From positions 1,922,001 to 1,986,000 of the forward strand of contig CP019454.1 of NCBI GenBank assembly GCA_002951815.1: DNA of 64,000 nt, in the 5' to 3' direction. How positions within the stretch are numbered: the first letter of the stretch is position 1; each line of letters begins with the position of its first letter. Shown here piece by piece: positions 8,520 to 16,953 of the stretch. The notes beneath the pieces were generated by a model that was not told where the DNA came from, made no database searches, and saw nothing but the letters and a program-made list of their open reading frames with translations. The stretch is from Sulfobacillus thermotolerans. Lineage in GTDB: Bacteria > Bacillota > Sulfobacillia > Sulfobacillales > Sulfobacillaceae. The position numbers and the translations under genes are program-made.

Positions 8520-8545
8520 CAACCGGATAGAAAGGGAAGCGAAAA

Positions 8546-9097
8546 ATGGATACGGGAGCAAAATTTGATTGGACCGAACCCGTCTATGATGCGCGTAGGC
8601 GGGGAACCTTTATTATTTCCACATCCGACGGAGAACGTAGCCATATGCATACGGGATGTTGGGTTAGCCCTATCTCTCATAAGCCGCCCCGGATGGGAGT
8701 AGCGATGGCAAAAGAAATTGAAGGCGCACGCATTGTTCAAAAAGGACGTCGTTTTGGGCTATCGTTGGTAGCAGCAGATCAGTATGACCTTTATGTTCGG
8801 TTTTTACAAGGTGCGCATACGCCTGATTTACTTGGCGAAGGGGCTATTGTCTATGGCGAAAAGACGGGCGTTCCGTTATGGGCCAATGCCGTTGCAAATT
8901 TTGAGTGTTGGCTTGATGACCTTATAGATTTAGGCGACTTTTACTGGATGATTGGACAAACCGTGACGGCTACGCCGCTGCGAGAGGTCCCTGATTTGCT
9001 CGTTAACGACATTGGCCCGGTGACGAAAGTGAAAATGCCCTTTCGTGGATATGATGATTCGAGAGTTTTGCCAGACCGTTCTAATGATGCCCGGTAA
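8546..9097 (+). CDS. Flavin reductase-like (FMN-binding split-barrel) protein
   Basis: A 183-residue protein resembling the flavin reductase-like domain family: an N-terminal strand pair (GTFIISTSDGERSHMHTGCWV), then SHKPPRMGVAMAKE, then the RFGLSLVAADQ segment where such proteins bind FMN. Members reduce flavin with NAD(P)H for a partner oxygenase or act as flavoproteins. No partner oxygenase is nearby. It starts 26 bases after dnaE2 with AAGGGAAG before the ATG, so it may be co-transcribed with the SOS operon; a hairpin at 9144-9179 follows. The family is fairly sure, the substrate unknown. Confidence 0.7.
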   Translation: MDTGAKFDWTEPVYDARRRGTFIISTSDGERSHMHTGCWVSPISHKPPRMGVAMAKEIEGARIVQKGRRFGLSLVAADQYDLYVRFLQGAHTPDLLGEGAIVYGEKTGVPLWANAVANFECWLDDLIDLGDFYWMIGQTVTATPLREVPDLLVNDIGPVTKVKMPFRGYDDSRVLPDRSNDAR

Positions 9098-9143
9098 CCC
9101 ATTTCCTCCTGTAACTCTAAAATTGATGTGAACGCCAAACGGC

Positions 9144-9179
9144 AAGCACGGAAGAGTGGTCTAAAGCTTTTCCGTGCTT
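9144..9179. terminator. Hairpin after the mutasome and flavin reductase genes
   Basis: AAGCACGGAA (9144-9153) and TTCCGTGCTT (9170-9179) are perfect complements around a 16-base loop. The following T run is short, so it may be a weak terminator or a stabilising 3' hairpin. Confidence 0.5.
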
Positions 9180-9268
9180 TACATGCCTTTCCCACCGAGA
9201 GGATCTCATTTTTACGTCCCTGACTTGACGAAAAATCATGATGTTCTTTTCCCATAATTAATCGATTT

Positions 9269-9307
9269 ATAGGAAACTTTCTTCAAGATTTGTAAAAAGT
9301 TTCCTAT
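9269..9307. repeat. 12-base perfect inverted repeat upstream of the diguanylate cyclase gene
   Basis: ATAGGAAACTTT (9269-9280) and AAAGTTTCCTAT (9296-9307) are perfect inverted copies separated by 15 bases, 60 bases before the next start codon. It could be an operator or an RNA hairpin in the leader. The rest of the gap 9098-9365 holds no other feature I can support. Confidence 0.6.
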
Positions 9308-9365
9308 GAATTAAAGGATTTTTATTGGATAAAGCGAAATAGTATCTAATACGCCATAATGTTGG

Positions 9366-11345
9366 GTGAACATTGTGAAGGTCAAGCAAGCGCCGTACCG
9401 TATCGAAACCGAAAGGGCCATTTGGAAGATTCGTCCTTTAGAATGGTTGCTTGCCGCGGGGCTATTGGGGGTCCAACAGCCTCGCGACTTGATAGTGACG
9501 CTCATATGGGGGCTTATGGCTCTTTTGATGCTGTGGAAGATGCCCCAAAGCGGTCTGCGAACATGGAATGTCTTATTGATTCCCGTCGATATGATCGTGA
9601 TATCCACCGCGGTATTTCTCTCCGGCGGATTACAAAGTCATGGTTTTCTCCTCTATAGCATTGATGTGTTGTTTTTGGTGACGTATGTGTCGTGGCAATG
9701 GATCGCGGTGGGGACGGGCTTAATCTTAGTCAGCTATGGCATAGTATCTAATGGATGGACCCATGGCTTGTTTTGGTGGCAAGTCCTGTTATTAGTCTTG
9801 CTGGCATTGAGCGCCCATACATTAGGCTCCTCGGTTCTCAAAGCCATGCGTAGTGCCAATACCGGAAAAGTCAAACTGGAACAATTGGCTGCTTTGAAAT
9901 CTTTACAAGGTTCTTTAGTGGAATTATCGGATTTAAGTACCATGGTCATGACGATTCTCCAGGCAGGAACTCAGTTATTGCAAACGCGGGTAGGATATGT
10001 TGCGCGGTGGACAACCTCTGGAACACTACAGATGGTGGCTCAAGTGGGGTTGAGTGAAGACGAGGAAGAATGGGATCCGCGTGACAGTTATGAAGCCGAT
10101 GCCCTTAACCGCACTGAAATGACTTATTGGAAACACATTGCGAGTCTTCCACCTGTTAAGGTGGACCATGGCCTGTTAGCCCTTCGGTATTATCAATTGG
10201 CCCTGGTGCCGTTAAGAGATGGCGCTAAGGTAATTGGGGTGATGGCGTTTGCAGGAGACCGGGGAGGAGTGCCGCTCAATCAACAACAGGTTGTGCTTGA
10301 GGGACTTGCTGACATGGTGGTGAACCAGAGCCGATTTGCTCAGGCTCAATCTGACGCGCGTAAACGCGGTCGATTGCTAGGAATTCTAGAGCGAGTCGGA
10401 CGTATTGTGAATAAAAACCTTGAAATGGGCATGCTTTTGCGGTCATTGCACCAAGCCGTCGCTGAGGAATTAGAAACCGATTCGTTTTTTGTCGCACTGA
10501 CGTTGCCTGATGATTCGGAGCGTATCCTTATGGAGTATCTTTTTGATGAAGGTCAAGAATATCCTGCGGAAGTGATGTCGATTACGCCTGGCAGTCCTAC
10601 GGAACGGGTGTTAGAAGGACAAGAAGCATTACTCATTGCGGGAGATATTGGACCATCACAATTATTGGGATCATACCGTGTGCCCAAGAGCGCAATTTTT
10701 GCGCCGTTGATATTTGAAGGCACTATCATTGGTGTGATCTCTACTCAGTCCTACCGGATAGACTATGACCAAGATCATGTGGAGTTTGTCTCATCGATTG
10801 CCTCTCAAGCGGCAATCGCGATTCAAAATGCCCAGTTGTACCAACAAACCGAGTCGGTGGCCTTAACAGACCACCTGACCAATCTTGGAAACTCTCGGCG
10901 TTTTACGATAGCCTTGCGATTGGCTATCGACCATGCTCGGGCTACTCATACAGCCCTATCGTTGCTCTTGATTGACTCTGATAGCTTGAAGCAAATCAAC
11001 GACCGTTATGGACATATGGCAGGCGATACCCACTTACAGATGCTATCCCATGTGATTCTGCGCAATATACGAGAAAATGATACGGCGTGTCGTTATGCTG
11101 GCGATGAATTTGTTATTATTTTGCCCAATACCCGGGTGGATGAAGCCATGTCCGTTGGGGAACGCATTCGGCGGGAGATGGATGGGAAATTTGCGTGGAA
11201 CGATTCTATGATTGGAACGACTATTAGTGTGGGGGCGGCACAGTTAGACTCATCCATGTCGCAAGAAGAGCTTTTTGCAGCCGCTGACCGCGCGATGTAT
11301 GAAGCCAAGCAATCAGGGAAAAATCGAGTCGTTGCAGTATCGTAA
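9366..11345 (+). CDS. Membrane-bound GAF-GAF-GGDEF diguanylate cyclase
   Basis: A 659-residue signalling protein making cyclic di-GMP. The first 160 residues hold several hydrophobic helices and no long periplasmic loop, followed by two GAF-like sensory domains (about 175-330 and 335-490) and a C-terminal GGDEF domain (about 500-659). The active-site loop reads AGDEF, a variant common in working cyclases, preceded by the metal-binding IDSDSLKQIND segment. No EAL domain is fused. The start is GTG 9366, but GTG 9375 has a better-spaced TGGGTGA and would remove three residues. It stands alone, with an inverted repeat upstream. The signal sensed by the GAF domains cannot be read from the sequence. 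Confidence 0.85.
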   Translation: MNIVKVKQAPYRIETERAIWKIRPLEWLLAAGLLGVQQPRDLIVTLIWGLMALLMLWKMPQSGLRTWNVLLIPVDMIVISTAVFLSGGLQSHGFLLYSIDVLFLVTYVSWQWIAVGTGLILVSYGIVSNGWTHGLFWWQVLLLVLLALSAHTLGSSVLKAMRSANTGKVKLEQLAALKSLQGSLVELSDLSTMVMTILQAGTQLLQTRVGYVARWTTSGTLQMVAQVGLSEDEEEWDPRDSYEADALNRTEMTYWKHIASLPPVKVDHGLLALRYYQLALVPLRDGAKVIGVMAFAGDRGGVPLNQQQVVLEGLADMVVNQSRFAQAQSDARKRGRLLGILERVGRIVNKNLEMGMLLRSLHQAVAEELETDSFFVALTLPDDSERILMEYLFDEGQEYPAEVMSITPGSPTERVLEGQEALLIAGDIGPSQLLGSYRVPKSAIFAPLIFEGTIIGVISTQSYRIDYDQDHVEFVSSIASQAAIAIQNAQLYQQTESVALTDHLTNLGNSRRFTIALRLAIDHARATHTALSLLLIDSDSLKQINDRYGHMAGDTHLQMLSHVILRNIRENDTACRYAGDEFVIILPNTRVDEAMSVGERIRREMDGKFAWNDSMIGTTISVGAAQLDSSMSQEELFAAADRAMYEAKQSGKNRVVAVS

Positions 11346-11399
11346 ATCATTGGCTGTGGTCGCGTTCTTGTTTCGACGTAACATAGGAAAAAACGTTGT

Positions 11400-11530
11400 C
11401 CGGCCCAATGGGTCGGCGTGGGGGCTACGCATTGCTCTGAAAACCGATCGCCGATTGATCGAGCCAGCTATAACCAGCTTAAATGGAAGCGGGAATATGC
11501 CAAGCGTACGACCGCCGAACGGGGAACAGT
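11400..11530 (+). pseudogene. Probable remnant of a DDE transposase C terminus
   Basis: The plus-strand frame here encodes a short stretch reading ENRSPIDRASYNQLKWKR followed by EYAKRTTAERGTV. This resembles the end of the catalytic domain of several transposase families, where YK.LYKRRTAVERV surrounds the last catalytic Glu. Neither the rest of a transposase nor terminal repeats can be seen, so this is at most a relic. It lies just upstream of a tRNA array, a common site of element insertion. The remaining bases of the gap 11346-11864 hold only the tRNA promoter. Confidence 0.4.
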
Positions 11531-11806
11531 CGCGTGGCCATCTCCTTTGCAATGGAACTTCACACCATTTGCGGAAGGAGAGCTGAGAGCCCGGAACAGG
11601 CTCAATGACGGAGAGAAAAGCACAACATTATACAATATGGCACGTATGCCAAAAACTATCACCTGTGTTATCAATAAAATGCGTCCATAAGCTTTTTAAT
11701 GGGTACAATGCAAAAAAGCTCGTGGATGAAACCTCTTGACCATATGCTGGGGTGATGATAAAATTGCTTTTGTTGCAACGCCGACAAGGCAGAGCAAAAA
11801 AAGAAC

Positions 11807-11835
11807 TTGACAAGCCAAGTGAAGATCACTATAAT
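11807..11835 (+). promoter_or_regulatory. Promoter of the seven-tRNA array
   Basis: TTGACA (11807-11812), a 17-base spacer and TATAAT (11830-11835) are exact consensus elements, about 30 bases before the first tRNA. Confidence 0.9.
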
Positions 11836-11864
11836 AAGAAAGCGGCTCGTTAAGGCCAGTCAAT

Positions 11865-11940
<76 letters not shown>

Positions 11941-11942
11941 GC

Positions 11943-12018
11943 GACCCCATGGTCTAGAGGCCTAGGACATCACCCTTTCAAGGTGGTAACCCGGGTTCGA
12001 ATCCCGGTGGGGTCGCCA
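11943..12018 (+). tRNA. tRNA-Glu (anticodon TTC)
   Basis: Acceptor GACCCCA pairs with TGGGGTC, discriminator G, encoded CCA. The anticodon loop is CTTTCAA. It begins two bases after the preceding tRNA. Confidence 0.94.
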
Positions 12019-12025
12019 TCTATTC

Positions 12026-12102
12026 GGGCCATTAGCTCAGTTGGTTAGAGCATCCGCCTTTTAAGCGGAGTGTCGAAGGTTCGAGTCCTTCATGGCCCAC
12101 CA
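12026..12102 (+). tRNA. tRNA-Lys (anticodon TTT)
   Basis: Acceptor GGGCCAT pairs with ATGGCCC. The anticodon stem TCCGC/GCGGA encloses the loop CTTTTAA, and CCA is encoded. Confidence 0.95.
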
Positions 12103-12114
12103 TTACATGAACTT

Positions 12115-12191
12115 AGGCCAGTAGCTCGAATTGGTAGAGCAGCGGACTCCAAATCCGCGGGTTGGGGGTTCGAGTCCCTCCTGGCCTGCCA
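12115..12191 (+). tRNA. tRNA-Trp (anticodon CCA)
   Basis: Acceptor AGGCCAG pairs with CTGGCCT, discriminator G, encoded CCA. The anticodon loop is CTCCAAA inside GCGGA/TCCGC. Confidence 0.95.
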
Positions 12192-12196
12192 TTTAA

Positions 12197-12270
12197 GCGG
12201 GTGTAGCTCAATGGTAGAGCCTCAGCCTTCCAAGCTGATCACGTGGGTTCGATTCCCATCACCCGCTCCA
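12197..12270 (+). tRNA. tRNA-Gly (anticodon TCC)
   Basis: Acceptor GCGGGTG pairs with CACCCGC. The anticodon loop CTTCCAA lies between TCAGC and GCTGA, and CCA is encoded. Confidence 0.95.
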
Positions 12271-12272
12271 TC

Positions 12273-12348
12273 GGGGCTTTAGCTCAGCTGGGAGAGCGCC
12301 TGCTTTGCACGCAGGAGGTCAGCGGTTCGATCCCGCTAAGCTCCACCA
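12273..12348 (+). tRNA. tRNA-Ala (anticodon TGC)
   Basis: Acceptor GGGGCTT pairs with AAGCTCC with one wobble. The anticodon loop is TTTGCAC, and CCA is encoded. It is the second alanine tRNA of the array. Confidence 0.95.
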
Positions 12349-12366
12349 TATCAATTTAATATTTAT

Positions 12367-12442
12367 TGGGGAGTCGCCAAGCTGGTAAGGCACGGGACTT
12401 TGGATCCCGCATGCGCAGGTTCGAGTCCTGCCTCCCCAGCCA
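12367..12442 (+). tRNA. tRNA-Gln (anticodon TTG)
   Basis: Acceptor TGGGGAG pairs with CTCCCCA, discriminator G, encoded CCA. The anticodon loop CTTTGGA is held by CGGGA/TCCCG. It is the last gene of the array. Confidence 0.95.
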
Positions 12443-12446
12443 GTTT

Positions 12447-12476
12447 AAGCCTACAAATTGTTGTAGGGCTTTTTTT
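12447..12476 (+). terminator. Terminator of the tRNA array
   Basis: AAGCCTACAA pairs with TTGTAGGGCTT around a 4-base loop and is followed by seven T. It closes the seven-tRNA transcript four bases after the tRNA-Gln CCA. Confidence 0.9.
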
Positions 12477-12721
12477 ATGTCCATTCCTTTTTGTCAAAAC
12501 GGCGAAATTATGGCCGATGTTGGGTTGCCAGGCTTTTCAGTGCTGATGCGAGTGGGACCGGGAATCATGTTTGAAATGGCTAAACATTACCAGCACCCCC
12601 TTTTCTGGACGATAGGACATGATGGCGGTAAAATAAAGCGACAGTATACCGTGTTTCAGGCCGGCTAGTTGCGTTGGGTAATGCGATGATAGGACGACGA
12701 ACGGAAAGCAGGAGGACGTAC

Positions 12722-13321
12722 ATGAATACGCAGAGTATGAAGTTTGTCTTTGGAGTGTCGGCGCTACTAACCATCGGCGTCATTTTTGTGCCGATGACAA
12801 CCTCCTTGGGTCAGAATATTACTGAGGCGAATGTAACAGGATGGCAAGGAGAATATGAGGCCGATACGCAACAATTTAAGCTCCGCATGGAAACGCCAAA
12901 TCCCCAAACGACGGTCGTGGTAAACATGGCGCCTTTACCGTTAAAGGATTTTAGTATTCACCGAGGAGAAAATTGGTACACACCTGTTGATACCAAAGCG
13001 CCTATGCAAGCAGCCATGGCCGACGATCCGCATTTGTTGGAACAAGCTTTGGGAACCCGCAACAATGTCTTTACGCCGCTGACACCCTTTCCGGGGAATC
13101 CTGTCGCATATAGCGTGGGGATGCTTAAAACCTTAGCAAAAAATCGCATTAATCCCGACCAATTTGGGGGGCCTAATATTCCTCCGGGCAGCGTTCCCGT
13201 ATCCCACCTCAGTGACGGAATGCTGCAAATTGACACACAAGCCAATGCCGATACGTTTAAACAACTAAAGCCCGGGCAAATGCCACCCGAGCTTAGTGCG
13301 TTAATCAAAGAATATCATTGA
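12722..13321 (+). CDS. Exported protein of unknown function
   Basis: A 199-residue protein that I do not recognise. ATG 12722 is preceded by GGAGGA at ideal spacing, so an upstream in-frame ATG at 12674 is rejected. Residues 1-34 look like a signal peptide (MNTQSMKF, then a hydrophobic run, then SLGQN). The mature part is rich in Pro, Gln and Asn with few charged patches and no cysteine, and has no motif I can name. It is a single gene, convergent with a small membrane protein gene 14 bases away. Location outside the membrane is likely; function is open. Confidence 0.75.
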   Translation: MNTQSMKFVFGVSALLTIGVIFVPMTTSLGQNITEANVTGWQGEYEADTQQFKLRMETPNPQTTVVVNMAPLPLKDFSIHRGENWYTPVDTKAPMQAAMADDPHLLEQALGTRNNVFTPLTPFPGNPVAYSVGMLKTLAKNRINPDQFGGPNIPPGSVPVSHLSDGMLQIDTQANADTFKQLKPGQMPPELSALIKEYH

Positions 13322-13335
13322 TGGCCAGGGCGCCG

Positions 13336-13716
13336 TTATGCAGCTTTTTTAGCACGCGAAGCGCCCATTTCAGCCAATCCCATTGCGACGAGCATGAGGA
13401 GCAAATGCACAATGCCTAACGCGTTGCCGCGTATGTGCAACGTCAAGCCCATCAATCCTCCAACTGCGACAAGTACGGCGCCCGTCCACAGGGCGCCAGC
13501 CCCGGGTTTACGGGCTTTGCCAATGCTGCTCGCTACGGTAATCATGGCGCCTAGGACGATAATCCCCGATACAATATGTAAGTCAACCGTCGCGCGATTC
13601 AAGGCGAACCAGCCAAACATGCCTCCAAGGCCAATAATCAAAGCGACGAGAAAAGCTAAGCGCAAGATCATTTGAGTGATTTTGATGCCGCGTAGGGCGA
13701 CAGATTGTTGTGCCAT
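13336..13716 (-). CDS. Small integral membrane protein of unknown function
   Basis: A 126-residue protein with four hydrophobic helices (about residues 13-37, 45-63, 75-92 and 98-115) and short charged loops and ends. No catalytic or metal-binding motif is evident. GGAAGGAGAC precedes the ATG. It is encoded 29 bases downstream of menA on the same strand and may be the last gene of the menaquinone operon. The family is not recognised. Confidence 0.7.
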   Translation of the reverse strand: MAQQSVALRGIKITQMILRLAFLVALIIGLGGMFGWFALNRATVDLHIVSGIIVLGAMITVASSIGKARKPGAGALWTGAVLVAVGGLMGLTLHIRGNALGIVHLLLMLVAMGLAEMGASRAKKAA

Positions 13717-13745
13717 CGTGCTTGTCTCCTTCCTTAAACATCACC

Positions 13746-14612
13746 CTACCATAGAATACCGATTGCAAGCAAAACCCCGATGATGACGTGAATACGTCCT
13801 GTAATCGGGACGGCTTTGCCCCATGCCTGCCCCGAGGACAGTTTTTTTAAGTTGGCAATAATAACAGGCAGTGAAAGCCAAATGATGAGGACGCTGTAGG
13901 GCAAGAGGCCCGTGAAGGCCATAACGGTAATCCAGAGCAGGACGATTGCAATCATGCTGATTAAAATGAGCAGTCCGCGTTTGGCCCCAAAGACAATAGG
14001 GAGGGTATGTCGCCCGTGACGCCGATCTTTTTCCAAGTCGCGTAAATTGTTTGCAATTAAAATCGTTGCGACGGAAATCCCTACGGGCCAGGAAATCAAC
14101 TCAGCAACGGGCGTGATAACGCCCGCTGATGCAAATTGCGTCGCAAGCACTTCAATCGGGCCCATAATGAGCGCGACTAACAATTCCCCGAAGGGGGTCG
14201 AGGAAATGGGGTAGGGTCCGCTTGTGTAGAGAAAGCCGGCAATGATGCCCAACAGTCCCATGACCAAGAGCAAGGGGCCACGGTAATAGACAAGAATTAA
14301 TCCGAGAATAAGGGCTAGAGCATAAGTGAGCAATCCCGCATGCCAGACGGTGCGGGGCTTCACTTCCCCTGTGACAATAATGCCGCCAATGCCCAACGAT
14401 TCGTGGTCATCTAAGCCACGACGGTAGTCAAAGTATTCATTGAGCATATTCACGCCGATCTGCATACTAAAAGCGATGACTACCATATCAAGCCATGCCC
14501 ACCATTGAAAATGATGGGTTATCCAGCCCATTGCGCCCCCAATGAGCAATGGGACAATGGTCGCTAAAAGCGTAGGGGGGCGGCTAACACGGAGAAATTG
14601 TTTAAAGTTCAT
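13746..14612 (-). CDS. menA: 1,4-dihydroxy-2-naphthoate prenyltransferase
   Basis: UbiA-family membrane prenyltransferase that attaches the isoprenoid tail to 1,4-dihydroxy-2-naphthoate, giving demethylmenaquinone. The ATG at 14612 (MNFKQFLRVSRPPTL) has GAGGAAGGA upstream and gives 288 residues, normal for MenA; an in-frame TTG further upstream is less likely. The aspartate-rich prenyl-diphosphate motif NMLNEYFDYRRGLD (about 63-76) and the second motif NNLRDLEKDRRHGRHTLP (about 192-209) are present, with eight to nine hydrophobic segments. It lies 27 bases after menE at the end of the men operon. Confidence 0.93.
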   Translation of the reverse strand: MNFKQFLRVSRPPTLLATIVPLLIGGAMGWITHHFQWWAWLDMVVIAFSMQIGVNMLNEYFDYRRGLDDHESLGIGGIIVTGEVKPRTVWHAGLLTYALALILGLILVYYRGPLLLVMGLLGIIAGFLYTSGPYPISSTPFGELLVALIMGPIEVLATQFASAGVITPVAELISWPVGISVATILIANNLRDLEKDRRHGRHTLPIVFGAKRGLLILISMIAIVLLWITVMAFTGLLPYSVLIIWLSLPVIIANLKKLSSGQAWGKAVPITGRIHVIIGVLLAIGILW

Positions 14613-14639
14613 GAAGGATTCCTTCCTCAACGGTTCCGA

Positions 14640-16106
14640 TTAAATTGGCGCGTATTGCCCGTTTTCCCACATCGCTGCTAATTCGCGGCGCCTAAGCTTT
14701 CCGCTGGCGGTTCGTGGGAGAGTATTCGCTTGGTAATATTGCGTTGGCTGCTTCACGGTTGACAAGTGGAGCTGGGCCCACCGATGCAATTCATCACGGG
14801 AAATCGATTGGTCTGTGGCAATAATGGCCACAGGCACTTGACCCCATTGCGGATCAGGAACGCCTATGACGCCCGCATCGTTGATATGGGGATGAGCTAG
14901 TAATGCGGCTTCGATCTCACTCGGAGAGAGATTTTCACCGCCTTTGATAATGAGTTCCTTCTGCCGGTCAATGACGGTCAGGTAGCCCCTCTCATCAAGA
15001 TATCCGATATCGCCGGTTCTGAGCCAGTCATTCCAAAATGTTGCTTGAGTCGCGTCTGGCTGCTTCCAATAGCCTTGAAAGACTGTAGGGCCTTTGACTA
15101 ACACTTCACCGTGTTGATAGGGGCTAAAGCTAGGCCCTTGAGGCGTCATAATCGCAATTTGAGTCGGATAGATGGCGGGGCCTGATGATAGGGTACCATA
15201 GGCATCGTCCGGCAAGCGGGTTGCAATTTGCGAACTGGTTTCAGTCAGTCCGTAGGTTTGCACGGCCGGCACGTTGCGTCTATGCGCTTCTTCAACGAGG
15301 GAGGCAGGCGCAGGAGCGCCGCCTAACAGCACAATGCGTAGGTTAGACCCAAACGATTCATCCGATTCGAGCAAGCGATACAACATGGTGGGCACGACGG
15401 ATATTAATGTAATGGGATAGCGATGGAGCAAATCAAAGACCGTCTGAGGGTCAAAGCGATTGAGCCAGACAATGCCACTGCCCGTGATCACGCTCCGAAA
15501 GAGAATGGAAAGACCGCCAATATGAGACAAAGGCATCATGTGTAGCCACAGGTCTTGAGGCAGCGTTCCCAAGTGAATCGCGCTCGATACAGCGCTCGCA
15601 TAGATATTTCCAAAGGATAACAAGGCTCCTTTGGGGCGTCCCGTCGTCCCAGACGTATATACGAGAAACTGTGTAGCCGTTAAATCAATGAATGACGCCG
15701 GCATTGGTTCATAAGTGTTCAACTTGTCGAACAGATTTTCTAGACAGATGGCCGTCCCAAAGGAGGATGGAAAGGAATCTTGGGCAATGATGAGATCAAC
15801 GTCGGCATCGGCCACAAGAGGGGCCAGTTCTTGCTGTTTCAACCTACCATTTAATGGAACGAGCACCGCGCCGATCCGGGCCAGTGCATGAATGACGGGC
15901 ACCGCCTGCCACTCGCCGGACACTATTAAGGCGACACGGCGTCCTTTGACAACACCGCTTTGTGTCAAACGAGTGGCAACGCGGGCCACCATGTCATCGA
16001 GTTGCTGAAAGGTCCAACTCTCTTGCCCGTTGGTGAAAGCAAGAGAGTGAGCGGACGTTTTTGCACGGGCATGAAGCCAGTCAGGAAGGATGGTTGCCAT
16101 CATCAT
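14640..16106 (-). CDS. menE: o-succinylbenzoate--CoA ligase
   Basis: ANL-superfamily adenylating enzyme of 488 residues that makes o-succinylbenzoyl-CoA. The P-loop-like YTSGTTGRPKGA (about 150-161), TYGLTETSS (about 277-285), the RTGDIGYLDERGY hinge region (about 374) and the terminal Lys in PRTASGKLRRREL are all in place. AGGGGG precedes a run of two ATG codons, so the start could be 16106 or 16103. It lies between menB and menA in the operon, which supports MenE over other acyl-CoA ligases. Confidence 0.92.
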   Translation of the reverse strand: MMMATILPDWLHARAKTSAHSLAFTNGQESWTFQQLDDMVARVATRLTQSGVVKGRRVALIVSGEWQAVPVIHALARIGAVLVPLNGRLKQQELAPLVADADVDLIIAQDSFPSSFGTAICLENLFDKLNTYEPMPASFIDLTATQFLVYTSGTTGRPKGALLSFGNIYASAVSSAIHLGTLPQDLWLHMMPLSHIGGLSILFRSVITGSGIVWLNRFDPQTVFDLLHRYPITLISVVPTMLYRLLESDESFGSNLRIVLLGGAPAPASLVEEAHRRNVPAVQTYGLTETSSQIATRLPDDAYGTLSSGPAIYPTQIAIMTPQGPSFSPYQHGEVLVKGPTVFQGYWKQPDATQATFWNDWLRTGDIGYLDERGYLTVIDRQKELIIKGGENLSPSEIEAALLAHPHINDAGVIGVPDPQWGQVPVAIIATDQSISRDELHRWAQLHLSTVKQPTQYYQANTLPRTASGKLRRRELAAMWENGQYAPI

Positions 16107-16113
16107 AAACCCC

Positions 16114-16935
16114 CTAGGGAAGACGAGGGAATTTGGAAAAGTCGGGTTGCCGTTTTTCCAAAAACGCGTTTTTCCCTTCCTTGGCCTCCTCTGTCATATA
16201 GTAGAGCATTGTGGCGTTGCCAGCGAGTTCTTGAAGGCCAGCAAGCCCATCGGTATCTGCGTTAAAGGCAGACTTCAGGAACCGCAAAGCCAAGGGGCTT
16301 TTTTGCATCATTTCTTGTGCCCATTGAACCGTGACTTCTTCGACTTGGTCCAACGGAACCACGGTGTTGACCAATCCCATGTCTAGCGCTTCTTGGGCGG
16401 AGTATTGACGACATAAATACCAAATCTCTCGCGCTTTTTTATGGCCAACAATACGGGCCAACAAGGTCGCGCCATAGCCTGCGTCAAAACTTCCGACTTT
16501 TGGACCCGTCTGGCCAAACACCGCATTGTCCGCCGCAATGGTCAAATCGCAGACAATATGCAGGACATGGCCACCGCCTATCGCGTAGCCTTTGACCATG
16601 GCAATGACAGGTTTGGGAAGGGCGCGAATCTGCTTTTGCAAGTCCAAAACATTCAAGCGTGCGACGCCTTCGTCATCCACATATCCACCCTCACCGCGGA
16701 TACGTTGGTCGCCGCCTGAGCAAAACGCCTTATCGCCCTGCCCGGTAAGAATGACCACTCCAATGTGTGGGTCATCTCGCACAATATTAAATGCATCAGA
16801 TAATTGAAAGAGGGTTTGCGGACGAAAGGCATTGCGCACCTCGGGCCGATTAATGGTGATTTTCGCAATGCCTTCATATTCTTCTAAAATCACATCGGAA
16901 TAGTTTTTCAGTAGTTGCCATGAAATGGTTGCCAT
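16114..16935 (-). CDS. menB: 1,4-dihydroxy-2-naphthoyl-CoA synthase
   Basis: Crotonase-fold enzyme of 273 residues that cyclises o-succinylbenzoyl-CoA. It has the MenB features [19 protein letters not shown] (about 69-87), [20 protein letters not shown] and [13 protein letters not shown], and ends with [10 protein letters not shown], typical of the family. It is placed directly before menE with a 7-base gap. AGGTGAG precedes the ATG. Confidence 0.95.
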   Translation of the reverse strand: MATISWQLLKNYSDVILEEYEGIAKITINRPEVRNAFRPQTLFQLSDAFNIVRDDPHIGVVILTGQGDKAFCSGGDQRIRGEGGYVDDEGVARLNVLDLQKQIRALPKPVIAMVKGYAIGGGHVLHIVCDLTIAADNAVFGQTGPKVGSFDAGYGATLLARIVGHKKAREIWYLCRQYSAQEALDMGLVNTVVPLDQVEEVTVQWAQEMMQKSPLALRFLKSAFNADTDGLAGLQELAGNATMLYYMTEEAKEGKNAFLEKRQPDFSKFPRLP

Positions 16936-16953
16936 AATTGCTCACCTCAAATG

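Noticed and set aside
11418-11690. Intact 90-codon gene before the tRNA array
   Set aside because: Only the first part resembles a transposase end; the rest is not protein-like and no ribosome binding site is seen.
12070-12282. Open frame across the tRNA array
   Set aside because: It runs through tRNA-Lys, Trp and Gly genes and has no ribosome binding site; chance frame.
12478-12668. Short frame after the tRNA terminator
   Set aside because: The ATG lies just after the terminator T run, no ribosome binding site is present, and composition is not protein-like.
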